This document shows positions 26,501-38,063 of a stretch of DNA of 64,000 bases, piece after piece (within the stretch, counting starts at the first letter, position 1; each line of letters opens with the position of its first letter). The DNA is from Lepisosteus oculatus (Eukaryota; Chordata; Actinopteri; Semionotiformes; Lepisosteidae), in assembly GCF_040954835.1 (NCBI RefSeq), contig NC_090704.1:38258979-38322978 (forward strand), given 5' to 3'. Both the position numbers and the translations under genes were made by a program. The notes under the pieces are model-generated. The model had not been told where the DNA came from. It did not search any database and worked only from the letters and a program-made list of their open reading frames with translations.

Positions 26501-27312
26501 ATTCAACTTTAGGGGTCTTTTCTGGCAAGTGCCTTTAATGCTATCAGCAGGTAATTTGCCTCTCCATCATAATCAAAAGAGAACCATGACCATAAGATAA
26601 TATGTTAGTGGAACAAAGTAATTAATACACAATCTCTTATGAACCATTATTGCAACAATTTGTATCCTATACCAAGACTTTCAAGCCTGTCATAATCTAA
26701 GAATGTCTACATGCTGCATGGTCTCAAGTTGGATCAGATATCCTTTGGTATAACTCTCATCCTATAAATCCTTACGCTACAAAGGGGAATACTACAGTTT
26801 ACTGTATGTGCAGCAATAAACATTTTTAGAGCCAACAATTCCATAAAGTCCTTTAGGAACAAAAATCAGAGGAATGATAAACACAAGAGGCTTACGATGG
26901 AAAGATCTAAAAATAGACATCACATTGCATAGTGCAGATGCATGACTCAAACTGCACAATGTTCTCTGCTTGCCTGGCAGTACAGTCTGTAGAGAGGAAC
27001 TGCAGCATAAGACATGCCAATCATGCCCACTCCAGCTGCTACAATGTAAGTCAGGATGGTCTTGTTTCTTTTCCTCCATTCTTCCTGCTGGTCCTTGGTA
27101 AACGGATTTCTATGGGCCTTCATTCCTCGAACCTGGGTTCCAGAGTGCTGGAGGCCTGTTTTCTGAGAAGGGGTGTGGTTTGGAGAGCCATGCTGACACC
27201 TTGAAGCCACCTGATTCTGAAAGGTTTTGTGATAAAGGCGACACTTTGACGTTAAAGCTGCCAAGTTCTCTGACCAGCAGAAGGACTTGCGGAAGAGAAG
27301 GTGCACAAGCAT
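23334..27312 (-). CDS. cox11: COX11, cytochrome c oxidase copper chaperone (complete, 4 coding exons)
   Basis: Joined minus-strand exons 27312-26974, 25509-25354, 24422-24297 and 23522-23334 give 810 bases, 269 residues plus TGA, against 276 in human. COX11 is an inner-membrane mitochondrial protein that delivers copper to the CuB site of COX1. Residues 1 to about 75 form a basic presequence, and a membrane segment follows ([20 protein letters not shown]) ending in VPLYRLYC. The intermembrane-space beta domain contains [39 protein letters not shown] and the copper-binding CFCFEEQ motif. All introns are phase 0. The start is the first ATG in frame after the upstream acceptor at 27371. The first coding intron uses a GC donor. 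It lies head to head with stxbp4. No sign of decay is seen. Confidence 0.95.
24297..24422 (-). CDS. cox11: cox11 coding exon 3
   Basis: 42 codons, from [20 protein letters not shown] to QYFNKIQ. The acceptor is ttttcag and the donor gtacag, both in phase 0. Confidence 0.92.
25354..25509 (-). CDS. cox11: cox11 coding exon 2
   Basis: 52 codons, from [13 protein letters not shown] to PQQTEIY. The acceptor is ttttttgcag and the donor gtaaga. It aligns residue by residue with the human segment beginning TTGLGGSAVAGH. Confidence 0.92.
25765..25905. repeat. possible DNA-transposon (MITE-like) fragment in cox11 intron
   Basis: The phrase gtcttggaggtccagt, then an atccaactgaggtcttaat block, resembles the end of an abundant non-autonomous fish element. 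The resemblance is from memory of the general pattern and is weak; no terminal repeat pair could be defined. Confidence 0.25.
26974..27312 (-). CDS. cox11: cox11 coding exon 1 (presequence, membrane segment)
   Basis: 113 codons. The exon itself starts at 27371 after a ttttgtag acceptor, so 59 bases are 5' UTR. It ends LYRLYCQ, and the codon CAG is followed by gcaagc, a GC splice donor. Open reading continues upstream of the ATG to the acceptor, but I found no in-frame ATG there. Confidence 0.9.
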
Positions 27313-27371
27313 GTTGAGAGGTTTGTACGCTGCTATCTCTCTCGAGCAGCCCTTGGTCCCAGATTGCCTAC

Positions 27372-29291
27372 CTACAAAACAAAAATCAATAAGGAGAGCC
27401 AATACAGCAAACATCTCCAGTTTTTTTTTCTTACTTCCGAATCCAAGTCGAAAATTAAAGTAACAAAATCAACTACATGGCCACCTATCAGTGCTGTTGT
27501 CATAGCAAGTGCATATTTTACAACAGGCAGTCATATCCTTTCAGTGAACCAAAATGTGCAAATAAGATAGCCGAGCTGTTAAATTTAGTTAAATTTGGTT
27601 AAATTTAACTGCTAGAGATTTTGCTGGGCATCATATCATAAAACCAAAGCTTTACATTTTGTATAGTTTCCCTCAAAGAGTCTTAACACATTGTTCCACT
27701 GCCATACACAGTGGGTGGTCAAAATACTAGGAGCCACCCTCCCTGCAAAAACAGAATGCTTTATTGTAATTTTATCTGCAAACGAGATAACTCACACACC
27801 TGTACCTGACATGACTGAAGGTGGGGAATACAGCAAAATAGGATACAACATTAGAATCGGCAAGACTAGTGAACTAAGATGCTTCAAAGGAGGTATATGG
27901 AAGCTAGATTAATTGATATATTAATAGCAAAGATCATGTAACTGTTAGAAAAGGTAAACACAGCAACAGGTGATCCAATAGCACTAGTAATGGAACTGAC
28001 CCATTCATATTAAAACAAGACATGAACAGGAAACTTTGCCTACAGTCAAGTAGAGATTCTGAAAACTGATTTTATTCATTACAGGTTCTGACTGTAAGTA
28101 CTAAGTTTTTGAGGTTTATAAAATTACATTTGGAGAACTTATAAACTTCCAAAATTATCCATTTTATATGGTTCGTTGAGTCCTACTCTCCTTTAAGGGT
28201 TTATGAAAGAAAGGTAAGTCAGCATGAAACATTTTCGTAACATAATAAAGGCATACAGCATAATATTACTAATGGTCTCACAAATGGTCTCTGTTATACA
28301 GTTGGAGGGATGAATCAAGCTAAAACACCAGTCATTCGGTCATCAAGAACACCCTATTAAAAGATTAGAAAGCCCATAGTAGATGACCAGCTTAATGACC
28401 CACACAAACATGGTGACCTTATTTAGATCTAAATAAAGTTGTGTTCCTGTTTGCTAAGACATTTACCATATGGTGCCTCTTGCAGGATTGAAAATAAGTT
28501 TAATTGGGGTGCTAACCTATATACAGCAAAGGCCAAGCCTTTTAACAGAACTTTTCTTGCAATCCATATGAATATCAAAAGATAGTTGCTACCTTTCAAA
28601 CAGGTTAGAACTGTCCCCAAATATTCAGCCTTTCTATTTTTAATAAAAAGTATCACATTAGATGTTTCCTTATTATGCCATCTGATCTAAGAAGATTAGA
28701 CCGTTTGCTTCAGCACTCTTCATTCCTGAGCTGATTTTCCTACTCAGTTCATACTGAACTCTTTTTAAAAAGCTTAATTAAAACAAGTTCTTTCATTACC
28801 CCTTTTTCGATACTCTCTATAAATATGGTTTCTTTCTGCAATGCGTGTTAGGACTGTTGCTCTTTTTAAATTTCAATGGACTGTACATTTTGTCCACTTT
28901 TACAATGTCCACAAACTGCACATGAAGTGCATTCTAAAACTACAGTAATAGCTTTTCATACCGAATGCGACAACAAAAAACGAGTTAATTCCGTTAAAAT
29001 GCAACTAGATTAGTGATCAGGCTGATACGAATCACCCCTGGAGCAAAAATACATTGTAAAAAACATGTATTTCTATTAAAGAGAATCCTTGGTTTTCAAT
29101 CAATAACGTAAACCAATCGATTCTTCCATTTTCTTTCCTTCGACGTTAATTCAAAGATTCAGTTCACAAACAAATGAGAACAATTCGTTTCTTTTTTTAA
29201 TAGGTCAAGTAACTCGTATGTCCCAGAAACAGAAACGGCCAAACCAGGTAACAATACTCCTGATGAAATTGACAGCATTACGGGGCCTTAC
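27372..29291 (-). other. cox11: cox11 intron between non-coding exon and first coding exon
   Basis: Bounded by the acceptor at 27372 and the candidate donor at 29291. AT-rich, with only short chance open frames and no recognised repeat. Confidence 0.45.
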
Positions 29292-29330
29292 CTCCGATTG
29301 TAAAGCCACGAAAGCCAACATTTAATTCAA
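29292..29330 (-). other. cox11: candidate cox11 non-coding first exon (3' part)
   Basis: The minus strand has a consensus donor at 29291 (ggag followed by gtaagg), the right direction for joining the acceptor at 27371. The upstream limit of the exon is unknown. An ATG at 29321 would open a 22-codon upstream frame that runs across the junction and stops 20 bases before the main ATG. Joining the exons adds no in-frame start to the COX11 frame. Confidence 0.4.
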
Positions 29331-30560
29331 ACCACCATTAATGCCACATTTTCCTGATTAGACACCTAAGTAAAAAACTAACAGCTTAGTTAAGCTCTCA
29401 GGGTCAAATCAATCGTTAAAATGACAATCCAGACAATGCAATAAATTGTAATCCATATTTTTATCCACAAAACTCAGCGTAATGGAAACATCCCCAGTTT
29501 TCAAAAATGTTAAATTGCATAAACCAAATACTAACCTGAGATACAAGATGTACCTAAATATCATAATATAACAAAGATAGGTTATTCAACAGTGTACAGG
29601 GTTTACGGTCCTACACGTTTAACTATTCCTCCTGGCACCAAAACTGGGGAACTATGGTTCCGAAACTCCTAACATAGGGATTGACCTTGTTCAAACTTTT
29701 AATGTGAATGGAAACGTAAAGAAATAGTTTCATATAATACTAGATGCCCCAAATATAGCTTTTATGAAGACGTGTATCTAAATCATTATCATATAAAGGA
29801 GCTCAATAATAAAATAGCTCGCAAAATACAGTTATTATCTACATGAATTTAACTTTCAATAATGACCAACAACAAAAGCAATTTATCGAGGCGCACACGC
29901 TTTTGTAGTTTGATGTTAAGCGCTAGGCAGTATGGGTAAATTAGTCGAAAGCGCTACTTATTAAACCAAAAAGGTAAGAATTTATTTTATCATGCATATA
30001 TAGCAAGTCATTTCAAAATAACGGAAAGGTTGACTAAAGGTAGCTCAATTGTGTTTTCTTTGCAAACTCTAAGTTGCCAGCATTGCTACTGTATTTTAAA
30101 ATTCATGGACAGCTTGAAAACTTGTTGAACAGACCGTATCAAACAGTAACATCTGAGACGTTAGTAACACCGTTACTATTGTTTGTAGTCAGTGCTGAAA
30201 AGTGAGCTCACATTTATCTTTTGGATATCTAGAAAAACGCTGCGGGTTTTGTCCATCGCGCATCTGAATTGAATTCAAAGTACTGTTAAATGCACAATTG
30301 TCGGAGTATTCGGAGGAATTTAATGAGTATCGTTGTTTCGTCCTTTTTCTCGAAACGAACGTAGTAGTTTAAACAGTAGTTTGATTTACTTTACATAAAA
30401 CAACTATTCTGCTACGAGAACAACTTTAATTATATTAAAGGATGTACATCAGTTATACCGTGCGCATAATTGCCCACACTGTAGAAACGTAATCGAACCT
30501 ATTTTATCACTTTTGTAAAGATCGCTACAGATGTTAAAATTAGGTGTTAAGTTGTGTAGC
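29293..30560. promoter_or_regulatory. head-to-head cox11/stxbp4 upstream region
   Basis: This interval separates the divergent genes and should hold both promoters. It is AT-rich with scattered CpG clusters, for example around 29885-29960 and 30235-30365, and no strong CpG island. A catataaagg TATA-like motif lies near 29789. I see no other gene here. Confidence 0.35.
29885..29973 (+). other. stxbp4: candidate stxbp4 non-coding first exon
   Basis: A consensus donor (aaaag then gtaaga) at 29973/29974 follows a locally CpG-containing stretch on the plus strand, about 0.65 kb from the proposed cox11 first exon. Because the first coding exon at 41992 begins with an acceptor, an upstream exon must exist. 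This is the best candidate I could see, but other donors are possible. Confidence 0.25.
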
Positions 30561-31249
30561 TTAAATGAAGAGAAGTTATTACAAAATATTGCAAGTTAAC
30601 ATTAACTGCCTTTTTAGATGACTAAGGGTGTTGAATTTGCTCGTAATTACTGGATACACTTGAAATTGGATGATCTGATTTTCCCTTATGTGCACAATTA
30701 ATTTGTTGTAATAAACAGACTTTAATATTTTAGTTTTTATAATTCATATTGAGTATTGCTCAAAACAGTTATTTTTATTGATGAATAGTTTCCAGACTTA
30801 TTTTTCTGTTCAAAATGTTATCAATGTATGAACTTGTTGCTAAACCGCAGTCCTGCACGGCTGTGCAGAAAAGCGTGTTAAGGAGCTCAGTACAGGAACA
30901 AGATGTCTTATATGTTATGAACAAAAAGCACCAGTTTCCAGATATGGAAGGTATGCAATATGTTTTCGTATTTCCGCCCGCTACGTTTGTGTATGCGTAT
31001 CGAACAAGGACAAAGTCACATATAAGAAATATAATAGGCAACAAATAAACACACCTTTCTGTGTATGGGTTTGTGTATCTTATAAAGTAACTTATTTGGA
31101 AATAATTGAGTAACTGACCAGCCCTAACGTGGGCTCTGAGGAATGAAGACACAAGAAGAGGTCTGTTACATTATGTACCCCATACACGAATAAAGTAAAG
31201 ACTCCCTGAAAAAGTGGATGTCTCTATAATTTATACCATTATGCCGTGG

Positions 31250-32650
31250 CATATGGAATCCAGCAGGTTTTCCACGTCGCTTTAAATCATCAGTAGCTTA
31301 AGACTGTTGAGAAGGGATAAATGGGTGCTTTGGTTAAATCTTAATTGGATCAACCATTTCCCTAGGTGTAGAGCCTGGCAGACAAAAGTATTCCACTGTT
31401 GATCTGCTAGTGTACCTTGAGAATGGTACTTTGCCTCAGTTCACACTGCTATATAAACAAGGACTAGCATTGCTGGGAGGGTTGATCCCTGTGATTGGAC
31501 TGGTAGACTGTCCAGGCAGCAAAGTCTTGTGCTCTTTCCTCAGCTTAGAGCTACAGAAACCAAGATAAGCTTTGGCCCAATTATACCTCAGATATTGAAC
31601 CAGCAATTACTAATAGGTACCCATAGTATTAATAGCTGGAGCCTGCTACTACTAAGTCTGCCGCCATAGATCTTATCTGATCTCAGTTCTCAGACTACCT
31701 TTGAGAATTGATCCAGTATTGTACATGTATTGGAAGACGGTCCTTCTTACCCAAGGGGACAGAACATCCACACAGACTTTACTAGGCCAAAGTTGTTGGC
31801 TCTGGAATGTAGGTCATAATCTGCCTTATGCTTACAGGAGTCAAGTGCTTCTAAGTAAACCAGTGCACATAGTCTAGTTGCTCCTGCAAGGTTGCTATAA
31901 TCTGAAGACTGGCCATCCCTTGTTGTTCCCTCCTTCATGGTCTCCCAGAGCCTAGGTCCACCCCATGGTGTATACTGTAGCACTGTGCCAAACATCAGTT
32001 AGGCAGACCTCCCAGAGAGATTAGGAAAACAGTGGAGCTATTATCAGCTGGAACTGCATGCCTTTTGTGACTCTCAGGATATATGTGATATTCACTTATT
32101 CACCAATCTGGCCAGTGTTTACAATGACTGACATGGACAATTGCTCACTAACTACCATTCAAGGTGGCACACTCTCCCTGGGTGGCTCTGATGAAGGATG
32201 TAGCCTTGGACATTGGCTGTACTGGTTCTAGTGCTCCTAGTGACTGTCTATGAATGTGTGTTTTCATCTCCACCACCTGCCCTGCATAGTGTTGGTAAAG
32301 CAGTTCTCTGCTGCTCTCAGTCATTTTTCCTCTACTGTCCACCTGGTGGGTCTCTAATCATTTCGCTGTGATGACACCAAAAAAAGAAAGACACACAAAA
32401 CTGAGAACTCTATTATACCTTGCATGTCTAGACTCTCTTTTCAGGGAGAGGGCTCACTTTTTCTTCCCCTCCAGTACATGGTTCCAAACTCAATCCTTTC
32501 TGCCTGTATGAGTAACCATGGTAACTCCATGGTTCAACACTAAGGCCCTGCCAGCCCTCGCCCTGATAAAAAACCTCATCACATCCTGACTCACTCATCC
32601 TCCATGTGTAGTGGTCTCCAATTCTCATAGTTCAGTTCCTCTCTTCAATT
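31250..32650. other. unassigned block, GC-richer than its surroundings
   Basis: Unlike the flanking AT-rich intron, this block looks more balanced in base composition and has few poly-A or poly-T runs. Minus-strand open frames of 64-82 codons occur, but none shows a family I recognise. It could be an old retroelement or a processed copy. I cannot assign it. Confidence 0.3.
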
Positions 32651-35600
32651 AATAATTTCTACAGTATAGTTTCAAGTTCTTTTGCCAATTGGGTTAATGG
32701 ATATTGTAGTTTAAGTATTTTGTTCTGTGGTATACAGTGTGTTGATGCACACAACCGTTGAAGAGCTTTAAGCTTATCCCTGAATTTTGTTGTGGTTTAC
32801 TATGATTATAGATATGCAACAAGTGAAGTTACTTAAAACATGGATTGCAAGTGTTGTAGCAGGAATGCAGTGTTTAACTTGACATGAGTTTTGTTGTTCA
32901 GCGTGATGTGCTAGGTGAAACAGGGACACTTTAGTAAAGTATATAGCTATCATTGCTTTGTAATTTTAGAAAGTTATATTTTGTATTGGTAGCATATACA
33001 ATTATTATAACATTCTGCATGGTTTAGTATTTCCAATAGTTTGCGTTATAAATTTGAAACAAGAACTGAATTTTGTTTCGTTTGTTTTTGTAGATTAATA
33101 TCACTGGATGATAGCATTCATATTGTTCATAAACATTCTATCCACATTTATATTTGTGATATTTATAATAGGATATTTATAATAGTGGGGATAAAATGTT
33201 AGTGAACCCACTCTGAAGTTATTGTAACTGCGGAAACTGTGTACTATTGACTTTTAATTTTTTCTTATGGCTCAAATATTTTTGAAGTCTGCATACACAG
33301 ATCTCCATAATACTTCACTTTATATTGATATCTGCTATTAGTTGCTTTACTAGAGGGGATAAATCCTGCAATATTGTAATTTGGTTGCCAGCCAGAAAAC
33401 CCAAGTAAATTTTGTAGCCCTAGATGACTTTGCAAATCGTCAATGCGTTTAAAGGTCTTAATACTAATACAGTAATATAAATCCTGCAAATCTCACCTTA
33501 TTCTAAGCCAAACTCAAACCGGTTATAAAAACAAAATAGCTGCAATACTGAATTGATCAAACTTGCCTCTTTTCTTTATGGGAACAAGCAAGCATAGCTT
33601 TCTATTCAATGGCGCTGAGGCAGTTGTTGCACAACAGCAACCTTATAACAGAGGTAAATACTTTCTTCCAATAAATCTTATATCATAAGCCTTAGCACAA
33701 AACAACTCAATGCAATCATTTAGGAATTTATTTTCATGACGATTCTTTATTACCCAAAAAAGCCATTCAAAGCTTAAATAAAGAGTAGACAAGTGTTGTG
33801 TGAAATAAAATACAGATATTAACCTGTCTGATTGCACAGACCACATTTGGTTATGTGCTGTATCATTCTTATTTTTGTATTATTTTGTGTTTTCCATTGA
33901 TTCTTCTTTTTAGAAAGCTAGTTTCAAATCAGAACTACATAAAACTCTGTATCTGTAATCCAGTTCTTGTATTCAGCAGGCGCATGGTGGTACATGTTGT
34001 TTTGAAGTAAATGTGTAAGGGTTTGATACTTTAACAGAAACATGTTTCAGGGTCAGACTAGCAGGCTAGAGAAAGAATGAACCTGATGCTGTGTGGGATT
34101 GGAATAGAGGAGCCTATCATAATGGGGCCTAAGGCCAGATGGACATTTAATATGTTTTTTCCCCTTAATCCTCCAGTTTAACAATGCACAGAAATCAAAT
34201 TGTAGTGTTAGTTCTGTGTCAGACGTTGAGACGTTAAGGTGCTACGGGAAGCAAGACAAACAGGGAGCCTTCGGCAGGAGAGGTGAAGCAGACCATGTGA
34301 CGGGAGGGTATCAGGAAAGATTAAATAGAAAGGTAGGCTAGTCCCTGTCACTGTCTGGGAGGATTTTTGTCTCTTCGATACTGAGACCGTCCTGATTTGA
34401 ACCATCTTCTCTACAACTGGGTGACTTCAGTGCCTTTTTAGTACTTCAGTTTTTGCCTCTTGATTTGAAATGTCATTGCTTCCACAGTCAGATGAGGCAG
34501 AGCCTGAGCGGTTTGATGGGTTGTCTTTGCTGTATTGGTATGTTGGCTTCTTTAAATTAACTTTGTGAAAATAAAAAGCAAAAATTAAGGCTGTAGTTAT
34601 ACTATAAGACTGTTGCACTGCTTTTAAGCAATTTGTAGTATTTTTGATTCTCCTGAGATAGATTTATTTTCTGTGGGGATGTATGGTATTTCAAGCCACA
34701 AAGGAAAACCATTATGAGCTTATTGATTTTGCATGAGATTGTCATGTTTCTGTGTGCAGAATAGGAAAAATAAATTGTGATGTGAAAATGTGCTACTTTC
34801 TCATTATTATATTTTCTTTTTCCAGCTTGCTACTTAATTTTTCAGAAAAAAGACAACCTATTAAATAAGGATGTTAGCTCATAGTTTTCATTATATGAAT
34901 TGGCACTCTTGAACTTTCCTCAACCTCCGGCACAAAGATACCATGATAAGCATTCGTTTTAATTTCATCTACTGTACGTACTGTATGCTCTTGTTTTGAG
35001 TTTCATGCTCTAGTCTTTATGAACAAATCGTAAATCCTTGCTTACCAGCGTGATGTCATCCAGAATCAGGGAAGTTTGCAGATATTTACAATCGTTTCAT
35101 TAATAGAAATGGAGCAGCTGGCATCCCAGCGTGTGTCTGTCTATGTTCACAGTGTTTCCTGTTGGGGTGTGTAGAAGGTAAGGCAGATTATATGGTATTA
35201 AAGGATCAGTTTAATGCCCTGTTTCTTGTGGTGCTTTGCTTATAACTACTCTATATCATATATTGTTTGAGGTTAATTGCAGTGATTTATTTGAGTATTC
35301 AAATTTTGTCTGTTAGCAGATAGACTTCAAAAAGGAAAGGCAGTTGGGAACATAAGTAGCCGTAATTTTGATTTTATTTTTTGCAGTACCTTTTGCCATG
35401 TGAACATAAAGAAACTTAATGAATCTTTGGATGCTCTGAAAGTATATGTTATCTGCCTTCAAATATTCATTGCTTACAATAAGAATGCATGTTTTATTAA
35501 TTAAATTGTCTTTGTGTAAGTTGAATGCTTAGTAGATATGGATAGATATGCTTGCCTACCCCATTGGTATTTTGATAATTGTTTGATAGGTCAGCCTCCA

Positions 35601-37842
35601 CCAGTTACTTTTACTGGGAAAAGTGCAGTTACACATACAGCAGGTCAGATCATACCTTCCCTTATATTTCTGTTAGTCATCAAGATATACCACAGATTTT
35701 ATAGATCACTTGGGCTTTGCTACCCAGTGACAGTTGTCTTTTGCATCCATCCTAAACAAGCTCCAAAAATATTCAAATCAAGCTTCATAAACAAGCAGTT
35801 TCATCCAAAAGAATTATAGCTTGGTATTTGTCCCAAATCGGAAATGATGCCCAATCAGTGCCCAAGCATCCCTACAAGTATGGCAAACCTGATCTGACCT
35901 TGCCAGTAGAAAAAGTCTATGAACTCTGAATTGGAGATTCTGGCCTGATGGGACCCTAAGTCCTAATGCCTGTTAATATTTGTGTTCAACAATGAAAAAC
36001 TTTTAAAGTTCTCTTTCTGTCAAACAATAAATTCCTACAGTACATGTGCATGTTTTATGTTTTACATGAAAATAAAAATTCAGGCAAAAAAGGTATACCT
36101 ACATTCCCTGTTGTGATTATATAAGAAAATTAAAGGAACAGGAAATATTTTTCATACTATATATGTACAAAACACATATATATATATATGTTCATGTATG
36201 ACATGACATTTTTGGGAAAATAAATGTATTTATTTGTTAAATTTTCTTGGTCTGGTTTCTATAGCGTTATGTAATTGTTGAAGATTTGGTTAGGAGAAAA
36301 CTCGATAGTATGATCCCATTATCAAACACAGAGTAATTTAAAACCCATTCTGACATTTTATTGTGTGGTTTTGAAATGTGTTTTAGTTGCATGCAATTTC
36401 AGTGAGTTTCTGTTTTGTTTTTTACATCTTACTTAGCCTAAAGCTTAAATTATACAGAATAAAGAAGCCATTTTTTAAGAGTGTATTCAGATGAAGGAAG
36501 ACTTGATTTTTTGACCACTTAAAAAATAAGAAAATTATTTATTTAACAAGCTCAAAAATAAATAACTGTCTCATTGATGTTATATCATTAATTGCTCATA
36601 GAGCACAATATTACATGGAGCAAGTCTACCCTTTGTCTTAATACATCTTGAATTCTCTCAGATTTTTGCACCCATACATCTTTTGAACAACAGAATAGTT
36701 TTATTGTATACTCATCTGATTTGGAATTGAGAATTGTTTTAAAGCTTTGTTCTGCACTGGAGTTTTTGAAAGGGATGTCCTCTGGATGTGTTATTACGCT
36801 TCTTTTTAAGGGAACATGCAATAAGAAAAAAGGACTGGTCATGAAAAGTAAAACCTCTAAAGAGTAATGTGTACATAAAAAGAAGCTGGTTATAACCCTT
36901 TCACAAACTCTGTCTCTGTACTCCATATTCAAAAAAGTATTTTTAACACACATTAGTCTGACCTTTATGCCAATAAAATTAAAAAGAGGTAAGATATACT
37001 GGGGTTAAGTTTCTAGATTCATCTCTAGTTTTAGGGCATAGATTTAAGAAACAAGCTTAATTAAACAGGCTTCAACAAAATTCTATATCTGGTCTTCATC
37101 TCGTATCATGTACTAATGTTTTGGAAGGTGTTTTCACTAGGTTCGTATTCTGAGGTGGCATTTCTAGTAGTCAAATGAACGAATATATCTGTTCTTTAGT
37201 GTAGTTTATAGCATGATGTGTTGTTTACTGTTTGAGTGCTAAAGATATCTTGTAAACGGATTGCCTTGGGAATGTGTCATTTGCAGCAAGTCATTAAAAT
37301 ATATATCTCAGACTACAAAATTAGCTGTATTTAAGGTTTATATGATAGTGTTAACCTGTGTTTTAAAACAGAACTTTGCCTACCATCTACTATAATTTTA
37401 TAACTTATGCTTGTTTTAGAGAGATGGAGGTTATGATAATGAGCTTGGGTGGTATGGGCTACTTAAAATATATTGTCCTTCAGCATGTTGAGTGGGCAAC
37501 AGTACTAACTGTGGTGTAGAAATCAAATCTTTTTAATATGCCTTGAGGATTCCGGGATTTAGGACTCCTGTTAGAATTACTTAACCTTATTGTAAAGTGT
37601 ACTGTAGATTTAGAGTAGCATTCAGAAGAGCTAAGCTGAGGCTTGGGAGAAAGGGATATTTAACAGGTTTGCACATCCAACTGCTGTTAATAGCATTTTG
37701 ATATTGGAGAGACAAATGAGGTCTTAGTTAAGTCCATTACATGTACAAGAAACAACTAAAAGCTGTGCATTCCTAGAAACAAGAAGGTAAACAAGAAGGT
37801 TCGTTGATGCATATACTCTACTGTTGTATCAGAATTAAAGGT
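32651..37842 (+). other. stxbp4: stxbp4 intron 1, no feature seen
   Basis: AT-rich intron sequence. A short TA microsatellite lies at about 36173-36190. Several open frames of 60-120 codons on either strand lack any family resemblance and are taken as chance. Confidence 0.45.
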
Positions 37843-37844
37843 TA

Positions 37845-38060
37845 CAGTGCCTTGCGAAAGTATTCGGCCCCCTTGAACTTTTCAACCTTTTGCCACATTT
37901 CAGGCTTCAAACATAAAGATATAAATTTTTTATTTTATGTGAAGAATCACCAACAAGTGGGACACAATTGTGAAGTGGAACGAAATCTATTGGATTTTTG
38001 AAACTTTTTTAACTAATAAAAAAATGAAAAGTGGGGCGTGCAAAATTATTCGGCCCCCTT
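37845..38060 (+). repeat. Tc1 terminal inverted repeat, left
   Basis: 216 bases starting cagtgccttgcg and ending near attcggccccctt. The reverse complement is found at 39259-39474. Long repeats of this kind usually carry inner and outer transposase binding sites. Here the outer end (tattcggccccc) recurs at the inner end (ttattcggccccc). Confidence 0.9.
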
Positions 38061-38063
38061 GCG

